The notes beneath the pieces are model-generated. The model saw only the letters and a list, made by a program, of their open reading frames with translations, was not told the DNA's origin and did no database searches. 64,000 nt of DNA from Halomonas campaniensis (GTDB lineage: Bacteria; Pseudomonadota; Gammaproteobacteria; Pseudomonadales; Halomonadaceae). The DNA lies in contig NZ_JPUA01000026.1 of the NCBI RefSeq assembly GCF_002211105.1, forward strand, positions 208,052-272,051, read 5' to 3'. The position numbers and the translations under genes are program-made. Shown one piece after another: positions 57,887 through 64,000 of this stretch. Numbering within the stretch: position 1 is the first letter of the stretch; each line of letters begins with the position of its first letter.

Positions 57887-58570
57887 ATGTTGATACAACC
57901 TGGTATGTCACAGCCTTCGATACATGCGAGTGCCTTGCAAGCGGCTGAACACACGGTCAAAGCGGATGATCTGTTGCCGGAAAGCTTGCACCGGTTTTTA
58001 GCCTGTGCAACCCCTGACGCATGGCTGCAGTGGGCCCTTGAAAACCCGGAAACGCTGCTGATTGACCATGCTCAGTGTGAGAAAAAAGCCGCTTCTACGG
58101 CAATGAGCTTGCTCTATCGCTACGTAGACCAGCCACTTCTACTCAGTAAAATGTCGCAGTTGGCCCGGGAAGAGTTGCTCCATTTCGAGCAGGTGGTTGG
58201 CCTTATGGAGGCACGTGGCGTGGCTTACCAGCATTTAACCGCTTCGCGCTACGCGGAAGGCCTAAGACGACACTTGCGTAGCAATGACCCCGAGCGGCTC
58301 ATTGATGTGCTGATTATCGGCGCGCTTATTGAAGCGCGTAGCTGCGAGCGATTCGCTTGCTTGATTCCTTATTTAGACGAAGAGCTTGCCAAGTTTTATC
58401 GTACCCTGGTGAAGTCAGAAGGCCGTCATTTTGAGGACTATCTGTTACTGGCTCGCCAACAAACGTCGGACTCAATTGATGAGCGGATCGCTTTTTTTGT
58501 AGCGCGTGAAGCGGAGCTGATTACTTCGACCGATACGGCTTTTCGTTTTCATAGCGGTGTGCCAGCTTAA
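57887..58570 (+). CDS. miaE: tRNA-(ms2io6A)-hydroxylase
   Basis: A non-haem di-iron monooxygenase of about 227 residues that hydroxylates the isopentenyl group of ms2i6A37 in tRNA. Ferritin-like helices carry the two ExxH motifs, EELLHFEQ and SEGRHFED, plus further Glu residues in MIEARSCERF-type helix (IEARSCERFA) and the HAQCEKKAAST helix. The start is taken as ATG 57887; ATG 57905 and GTG 57860 are in frame. The following regulator begins 27 bases later and may share the transcript. Confidence 0.9.
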   Translation: MLIQPGMSQPSIHASALQAAEHTVKADDLLPESLHRFLACATPDAWLQWALENPETLLIDHAQCEKKAASTAMSLLYRYVDQPLLLSKMSQLAREELLHFEQVVGLMEARGVAYQHLTASRYAEGLRRHLRSNDPERLIDVLIIGALIEARSCERFACLIPYLDEELAKFYRTLVKSEGRHFEDYLLLARQQTSDSIDERIAFFVAREAELITSTDTAFRFHSGVPA

Positions 58571-58597
58571 ACCGCTTAGCCTGGCAGGATGTTTATC

Positions 58598-61500
58598 ATG
58601 CGCGATGCTCGTGAGACAGACCAGTTGACTCTCTTTGGTCACTTTTCGCTTACCCAGGGCGAAGATGTATTAACCCACTTTAGTTACGACAAAGTGAAGG
58701 CGCTGCTCGTTTATCTGCTGCTGCACCGCCAGCCGGTGAACCGCGCCGCACTGGCCGAATTACTATGGCCCGACCAGGGATTATCCTCAGGCAGGACTAA
58801 CCTACGCCATGCGTTGCACTGCCTTCGTCAGTCGCTCGGTGAGAGCGCTGACCAGGTGTTGAGTGTCTCCCGGCAGACGATAGCCTTTCAGCTCCCGGCC
58901 AATTGGAAAGTCGACCTGCATACGCTGCAGCAACTGCTTGAAGGCCCGCGGGACTTGGATACCCTGGAAGCACTGATGTCCTGCTACCAAGGCGACCTGA
59001 TTGAAGAGCTTCAGTTGGCAAGCTGTAGTGAATTTCAGCGCTGGTTAGTCCAGGTGCGCAATGAGTGGCGCCAACGGGTTATTCGTTTTGCTGAACAGGT
59101 GCTCGACGCCCACACCGATGTGCCTGACCTGATCCTGGAAACCCTGGTCAGTCGCTTTTCAGGCTACGGCCCCTTTCATGAGCGTTTGGTGCGCCAACTG
59201 GCTGAACAGAATCAAATGGCCGCCGCTCACGAGCAGTATAATAGCTACTTGCAGCTACTGGCGCTGTCAGGCCAGCAACCTGAGCCTAGCTTTTTACAGC
59301 TGGCCAGCTACTGGTCTGACGGTCACCATGACCCCCGCATGATGAGTCCCCAGGGTGCGTTTTCCCGCGCGCTGGCGTCGGACAGCAAACCACTGCGCGA
59401 AGACGAAATTGAGCTGCGTCAGCTCTCGGTGATGGCTATCCGGCTGCGCTTGAAAGGGGAGTGGCAAGACCGCGCCGCGACCCGACACTGCCTTACTCTG
59501 CAGTTAGAGTTGTTGCGCTGGTTAGAGCAGCAGTGCCATCACTTGGGCGGCTTCTGGCTGCCTGGCGCCACAGGTGGCTTAGGATTGGCGTGTTTCGGTA
59601 CCCATGGGCCTGCCCACCAGTTGGCTGAGTTGGTAGCGCTCTATGAGCACTGCCGGCAAGCGCTTCCCCAAGAGAGCGCCCGCCACTGGTCGGGCGAGGG
59701 CGAAGTGCCGCAATTTGAGCTGGCCGCTGGTTTGCACAGCGGGCGGGTCGTTTACTTGCCCGAGCGGCAATTGGCGGATCCCCTGGGGCAAGTTACCCAG
59801 ACCTCCCTGGAGCTTATGAGCGCTGCCGAAGGCAGTGAACTGGTCATCTCTCAAGAAGCCAGCCAGCACATGCCACCTGCGCTCGATCTCCAGCCACGGC
59901 TGGTATCACGCTTAGTGGCTAGCGATGGTCGCGTTCGACTGCGAGCTTTAGTGCTGGGCTTAAACGAAGGCGGCCGCGATGCGCTGCCGCCTAGCCTGGT
60001 GGGGCGTGAAACCTCGCTGCGTACGCTACGCGATGCGTTGGCCCGGGCAGGTATAGGTTTGCGTCAAAGCGTGTTGGTTCGCGGTGCCTCTGGCATGGGC
60101 AAGTCGGCGCTGATGGTCGGATTTCGTCAGTTAGAGCTCAGCCGTGATGCGGCTATTTGCTGGCAGCCTACCACTCGGCTATCGGTGCTGGATCCCTACG
60201 GCGTTGCCCGCACCCTGGTTGGCTGGTATCTCAAGCAACCGTTGACCGTTGAGGCAATTCACGAACTACAGGCGACGCTGGAACTTGACCAGCTTACCCC
60301 TGAGCGGCAGCACCTGTTGGAGGAAGCGCTTGGCGTGCACGAGGTGCAGGAGATCACTCAGCTGGCTCAAAGCGGCGAAGCGGTCGAACTGGTGGTGATG
60401 CTACTGCACCGCTTAATCGAGCGCCAAGCGACCACTCATACCCTGGTGCTGATGGTTGACGACCTGCAGTGGCTGGATGAGCCTTCCTTTAAAGTGCTCG
60501 CCGGGCTGCAGGCTCGTCTGCCGATCAATACTGCCTTTATGCTGGTGGCCAGCCACCATGGCAGAGAACAACTGCCGGTGAAGCTGCATTGGGATCAGCA
60601 GATTAGCTTGGGCAATCTGGATACGCAGCAGTCCTCGCGGCTATTGTCACAGCTGTCACGGCGCTATCGTATTCATCTAAGCCCACGGCTACGCAACCAG
60701 ATTATCGAGCGCTGCGATGGTGTGCCGCTCTATATGCAGGAAATTTGCCGTCGATTGGACATGGATCGCCGCGAGGGGCGTAGTGTTCAGTTTGATGAAC
60801 TGCCCAAAGGGTTGTTAGGCCTACTGGCTAGCCGCATCGATCAGCTTGAGGGTGACCGCGAAATTGCCCATGTGGCGGCAGTGCTGGGTAAGCGCTTCCG
60901 GTTGGATTTCCTACTGGAGTGCAGCGGTTGGGAAAAAGGGCGCCTTAACCAAGCGCTCGAACATATGCGTGTGCTGGAGATTGTTGAGCCGGTCGATAAA
61001 GAGAGCGGTGAGCACGAATATCAGTTTAGTCATCAGCTGCTGCAAGAAGCGGCCTACCTTTCCTGCCCTCGGGATGTTCGCGTCAAGCTGCACCAGCAAG
61101 TGGTGACCTTGATAGAGGAGCGCTTTCCGGTGTGGATTAGTCGCCATCCCGGGGATTTTGCCACCCATCTGCGCCGCAGCGGCCACTATGCTCGTGGTGC
61201 GCGCTATTTTGAACTGGCCGCCCGTGAAGCGCTTAAGGTGAGCGCCAATCGAACCGCGCTGCGTATGGCCGATTTCGGGTTGGCGAGTCTGCGCCATGTC
61301 GAGCACGAGATTGAGCGTGAAGTGAGCCTGCTCACCGTGCGCGGTCAGGCGGCGTTCTCGTTAGAAGGCCACGGTTCGCCAACCGCACATGAAAGCTTTG
61401 TGCGTGCGCGGGAACTGCTGCGCGAATCGGGTAGCGATAGGTTAGAAGACCCAGAAGATCTAGAGCAGATATTCCTGGTTAAGTGGGGGCTTTGGGTGGG

Positions 61501-62497
61501 CCGCAGCCAGCGCTATGCTCATGCGGATGCTTTTGCACTGGCGTCGACGCTCGCGGATCTCGCTGCACGCCTTGAAGATCCTCGTTATCGTCGTTTGGCC
61601 GATTATGCCCGTGCCAACTGCGAGTATTGGGCTGGTCGCATTCAACAGGCTCATGACCATTTGGATGAAATCGATCCGCTCAATGTGCAGATGATGATCG
61701 AATGGTTGCCGTTCTCCGATCATCCGCAAGTATCTGCGGCCTGCTTCCAAGGCTGGGCGCTCTGCCTGCGGGGTGATTATCAGCGTGCCGAGCGCCAGGT
61801 GTCGGCGGCGATTCGGCTGGCGGAGAAAATTGCTCATCCCGGTACCTTGGCGCTGGCACTGCTCTTTGCCGCTGCCCTCTATCGTCAGCTAGGACACGTC
61901 CACTTGGCCGCACGGCATGCGGAGCGGGCAGCAGCAATGACGGGAACGCCCGATCTGCAGCTGTGGCAAATTTCCAGCCAGTGTATTCTCGGTTGGCAGC
62001 GTGCCCTGGCAGGCGATGCCACTGGCCTAACCCAGTTGCGCGATAGCTTGGATCAAATGGCGGAGCTGAACGGTCGCGACCGCTACCAGCGGCCAGTGCT
62101 ATGGTACTCCGATGCCTGCATTGAGCTGGGCGAGTTAAACGCCGCAGAGGATTATCTTGACCAGTGCCTGGTGATTGCCCGTGAGCGTACCACGCTATTC
62201 CTGCCTGAATTGGCTACCCAGCTGGCCAAGGTGCGTGATCTGCTTGGGCACCCTGCCAATGAAGTCAAAGCACTGGCTGAAATGGCGATTAACCAGTCCC
62301 GCGAGCATGGCAATCGCCACCAGGAGCTAGCGGCTCTTGAGCTATGGTTGACGCGTATTGAACCCAATGATCAGCAGGCCAAAGAGAGTTTTAGGCGGCT
62401 ATTGAGTGAAGTCAGCCACAGTGATGCCCCGGTGCTCACTCGCTGGATTAGCTTGTTGGATCGCCGTTTGCCGCGGCCGGTAGGCGCTGAAGGTTGA
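58598..62497 (+). CDS. SARP-type regulator with degenerate cyclase-like domain, AAA ATPase and TPR repeats
   Basis: A 1299-residue protein I cannot name. Order of parts: an OmpR-like winged helix (about 10-100, VKALLVYLLLHRQPVNRAALAELLWPD) and a bacterial transcriptional activation domain (about 108-240); a region (about 275-450) resembling a class III cyclase fold (LGLACFG, AAGLHSGRVV, EGSELVISQEA) but without the metal aspartates; an AAA/STAND ATPase with Walker A GASGMGKS (496-503) and Walker B LVLMVDDLQWLDE; then TPR-like helices to the end. This predicts an ATP-dependent transcription activator. ATG 58598 follows AGGA; ATG 58589 is in frame. Confidence 0.8.
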   Translation: MRDARETDQLTLFGHFSLTQGEDVLTHFSYDKVKALLVYLLLHRQPVNRAALAELLWPDQGLSSGRTNLRHALHCLRQSLGESADQVLSVSRQTIAFQLPANWKVDLHTLQQLLEGPRDLDTLEALMSCYQGDLIEELQLASCSEFQRWLVQVRNEWRQRVIRFAEQVLDAHTDVPDLILETLVSRFSGYGPFHERLVRQLAEQNQMAAAHEQYNSYLQLLALSGQQPEPSFLQLASYWSDGHHDPRMMSPQGAFSRALASDSKPLREDEIELRQLSVMAIRLRLKGEWQDRAATRHCLTLQLELLRWLEQQCHHLGGFWLPGATGGLGLACFGTHGPAHQLAELVALYEHCRQALPQESARHWSGEGEVPQFELAAGLHSGRVVYLPERQLADPLGQVTQTSLELMSAAEGSELVISQEASQHMPPALDLQPRLVSRLVASDGRVRLRALVLGLNEGGRDALPPSLVGRETSLRTLRDALARAGIGLRQSVLVRGASGMGKSALMVGFRQLELSRDAAICWQPTTRLSVLDPYGVARTLVGWYLKQPLTVEAIHELQATLELDQLTPERQHLLEEALGVHEVQEITQLAQSGEAVELVVMLLHRLIERQATTHTLVLMVDDLQWLDEPSFKVLAGLQARLPINTAFMLVASHHGREQLPVKLHWDQQISLGNLDTQQSSRLLSQLSRRYRIHLSPRLRNQIIERCDGVPLYMQEICRRLDMDRREGRSVQFDELPKGLLGLLASRIDQLEGDREIAHVAAVLGKRFRLDFLLECSGWEKGRLNQALEHMRVLEIVEPVDKESGEHEYQFSHQLLQEAAYLSCPRDVRVKLHQQVVTLIEERFPVWISRHPGDFATHLRRSGHYARGARYFELAAREALKVSANRTALRMADFGLASLRHVEHEIEREVSLLTVRGQAAFSLEGHGSPTAHESFVRARELLRESGSDRLEDPEDLEQIFLVKWGLWVGRSQRYAHADAFALASTLADLAARLEDPRYRRLADYARANCEYWAGRIQQAHDHLDEIDPLNVQMMIEWLPFSDHPQVSAACFQGWALCLRGDYQRAERQVSAAIRLAEKIAHPGTLALALLFAAALYRQLGHVHLAARHAERAAAMTGTPDLQLWQISSQCILGWQRALAGDATGLTQLRDSLDQMAELNGRDRYQRPVLWYSDACIELGELNAAEDYLDQCLVIARERTTLFLPELATQLAKVRDLLGHPANEVKALAEMAINQSREHGNRHQELAALELWLTRIEPNDQQAKESFRRLLSEVSHSDAPVLTRWISLLDRRLPRPVGAEG

Positions 62498-62518
62498 TAA
62501 GCTAAAGCAGGGCACTGT

Positions 62519-62776
62519 TTAACGGGTGTCCTGCTCCAGCCAGGTCAAGGTGGCGAGCGCCTCTTCCCGGTGCTCGCCACATACACTGGCGTCAAAGTTA
62601 AATCGCTCGCAAACCCTGGGGCGACTCGGATCGCCGAACAGACGGCACAAATTATCCTCGTCTAACTGAACACAGCGGACGCCCGCCGGCTTGCCCTCAG
62701 GCATGCCGGGGATGGCTGAGCTAATTGAAGGCGCGATACAACAGGCGCCACACCCCGCACGACACCCTTCACTCAT
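62519..62776 (-). CDS. YkgJ-family cysteine cluster protein
   Basis: An 85-residue protein with ten cysteines or so arranged as CRAGCGACC near the N terminus, then VRCVQLDEDNLCRLF, RVCERF and VCGEH. This is the zinc/iron-chelating domain of the YkgJ (UPF0153) family; biochemical role unknown. Its ATG overlaps the queD stop (ATGA), so it is translated with the queuosine genes. It ends in a region convergent with the large regulator. Confidence 0.88.
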   Translation of the reverse strand: MSEGCRAGCGACCIAPSISSAIPGMPEGKPAGVRCVQLDEDNLCRLFGDPSRPRVCERFNFDASVCGEHREEALATLTWLEQDTR

Positions 62777-63627
62777 AGCCGACTTGGTGTAGCACTAGGT
62801 GTAAACATAGCAATCGCGCCCTTGTTAATGCCCTCAAAGGCCTGAATGCGCGTGGCTACTCCGCTTTGCGTGGCAACCTCTTTCGCCAGCCAAGCAGCGA
62901 TATTTTCTACCGTGGTAGGGCCGGGAAGGACTGCGCATAGCGACTGTGGCAGCGTAATGGAGAAATCGCCTTGGGCGGCCCGATAGCCGCAGGTAAGGAA
63001 GTCGTTATCCCGGGAGGTGATATCCGCCTCTTCAAGCAGGTAGCGATTATCCAACCATGCGGCCCACTGCTTTTCGAGCTTAGGTTGACGCACCCCTTGC
63101 TGAAAGATATGTAGCCGCGACCGGTGGCCGTGGGCGATACGCTGGCAGTTGCCCAGGTGGCGCTTTAGGCCGTGGGTGTAGCCATAAGCAGCGCCTTCAA
63201 TGGCCTCGTCGCTAAGCGTTAGGGTGACCTGGTGGACATTTTTAGGGCGCTGTTCGGTGAGCTGCTGGCTTAAATGTTCAGCGACCGTGTCGGGCTCAAT
63301 AGCCTGCCAGGGAAGCAGGCTAAAGGCCTCTTTTGGGCCGCGCACTTCCATCGGGTAGGGGGTGGTGGTACGCACACACAAGCCTTCAGGGCACTCAGTT
63401 ACCGTGATCCCAGGGGCTTGAGTGGGCACCAGCAGGGTGTGATCGAGACCGCCATCCAGCGTACGTTTGATCCACGGTTTGACTTCACCAAAATCGAACA
63501 GCATGCCATCTTCGCCCAGCTCGCCATCCAGCACTGCGTCTACTTGCCAGCTACAGCCGACTAAGCCGCGCTGGGAACACCAGAGGGAAACATCGATATG
63601 GGTCAGTTGTTGAACAAATAGGGACAT
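62773..63627 (-). CDS. queD: Two-domain 6-carboxytetrahydropterin synthase (QueD)
   Basis: A 284-residue protein made of two QueD/PTPS-like T-folds, where usual QueD has about 120. Domain 1 (1-148) has MLFDFGEVK and LDHTLL but lacks the zinc HGH. Domain 2 (150-275) has the zinc/catalytic block NCQRIAHGH (Cys161, His166, His168), with LDNRYLL in place of LDH. Both end with the TxENIA helix and the Glu strand (IQAFEG). It converts dihydroneopterin triphosphate to carboxytetrahydropterin for 7-deazaguanines. It overlaps queE by three bases. Confidence 0.85.
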   Translation of the reverse strand: MSLFVQQLTHIDVSLWCSQRGLVGCSWQVDAVLDGELGEDGMLFDFGEVKPWIKRTLDGGLDHTLLVPTQAPGITVTECPEGLCVRTTTPYPMEVRGPKEAFSLLPWQAIEPDTVAEHLSQQLTEQRPKNVHQVTLTLSDEAIEGAAYGYTHGLKRHLGNCQRIAHGHRSRLHIFQQGVRQPKLEKQWAAWLDNRYLLEEADITSRDNDFLTCGYRAAQGDFSITLPQSLCAVLPGPTTVENIAAWLAKEVATQSGVATRIQAFEGINKGAIAMFTPSATPSRL

Positions 63628-64000
63628 TAATCAAAACCTGCTAATTTGTGCATTTGTAGCGACAGGCGCCACTGGGGGTTAGCCATACAGTAGGCGGTCG
63701 CTTCAGCGACGGTAGTCTTATCCTGATTGAGAGGGGCAAGATCCATCGGCTGTAAAAAGAAGTGGCGAAACCCCAGGCTTGAAAACTGCTCCGGGGGAGC
63801 GTCCTTCTGAGGGTAGACGAGCTTTAATTCATCGCCTTGAGTAACGGCCAGCGGATTGCTGCCCTTAGGGCTGACACACAGCCAGTCGATGCCTGGGGGC
63901 GGTGTCAGCGTGCCGTTGGTCTCGACGGCCACCTCAAACCCATGACTATGCAGCGTGGCAATCAGCGTAGCGTCAAGCTGCAGCAGCGGCTCGCCGCCGG
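63627..64000 (-). CDS. queE: 7-carboxy-7-deazaguanine synthase QueE, C-terminal part
   Basis: A radical-SAM enzyme fragment of 123 residues, open to the right edge of the window, so the N-terminal cluster motif is outside. It starts within GGEPLLQLD, followed by VAVETNGTLTPPPGIDWLCVSPK and HFFLQPMD, typical of QueE. The product feeds preQ0 and queuosine. The stop overlaps the queD ATG, and queE-queD-ykgJ form one coupled unit. Position of the first codon is not visible. Confidence 0.93.
   Translation of the reverse strand, partial: GGEPLLQLDATLIATLHSHGFEVAVETNGTLTPPPGIDWLCVSPKGSNPLAVTQGDELKLVYPQKDAPPEQFSSLGFRHFFLQPMDLAPLNQDKTTVAEATAYCMANPQWRLSLQMHKLAGFD

Overview
The window reads as a stretch of core chromosome from a Gammaproteobacterium of the Halomonas type (family Halomonadaceae; genus is inference). 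The gene orders are those of pseudomonads and oceanospirillads: trpBA-accD-folC-dedD-cvpA-purF-metZ, lexA/psrA...nagZ, purMN next to perM-hda, and divergent ppsR/ppsA. Proteins are acidic, as in moderate halophiles, and a phasin suggests polyhydroxyalkanoate storage. I found no insertion sequence, prophage, CRISPR array, integrase or toxin-antitoxin pair.

Layout. 1-8.2 kb: trpB (5' cut by the window edge), trpA, accD, folC, a SPOR protein, cvpA, purF and metZ on the + strand, closed by a terminator. 8.2-15.7 kb: a small secreted repeat protein, cytochrome b561 and YceI, a MATE exporter, an NCS2 permease (-), aromatic aminotransferase + pterin dehydratase (-) and a diguanylate cyclase (-). 15.9-28 kb: cobA, a coiled-coil membrane protein, an Mrp/ApbC ATPase, dcd, purM-purN (-), perM-hda, a phasin (-), fumC, an EEP-family hydrolase (-), two tRNA-Val genes and free-methionine-sulfoxide reductase (-). 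28-31 kb: metN-metI-metQ (-) behind a promoter, a structured leader and an intrinsic terminator. 31-39 kb: ribE, a purine permease, apt, gpt, ung, upp, uraA, mobB, a moaC-moaD fusion and moaE. 39-47 kb: an RNase J-type nuclease (-), purU, a CbiM-like membrane protein, lexA (-), psrA, a signal-less YkuD protein, nagZ and hpt. 47-57 kb: ppsR (-), ppsA, ggt, a membrane GDPD (-), rraA (-) and acnB (-). 58-64 kb: miaE, a 1299-residue SARP/AAA/TPR regulator, then queE-queD-ykgJ (-) running off the right edge.

Together the genes cover purine synthesis and salvage (purF, purM, purN, purU, apt, gpt, hpt, two purine-type permeases, upp, uraA), methionine synthesis, uptake and repair (metZ, metNIQ, msrC), molybdopterin assembly, peptidoglycan recycling and the SOS / fatty-acid regulators LexA and PsrA.

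Most of the window is ordinary housekeeping. The best leads for something undescribed are the metNIQ leader RNA (about 30860-31000, -), the giant regulator with a degenerate cyclase-like domain (58598-62497), operator-like palindromes shared by two purine-permease promoters and a different one in the nagZ promoter, a duplicated QueD with its active site apparently split between two halves, and the MoaC-MoaD fusion. No clearly new multi-gene system was found.
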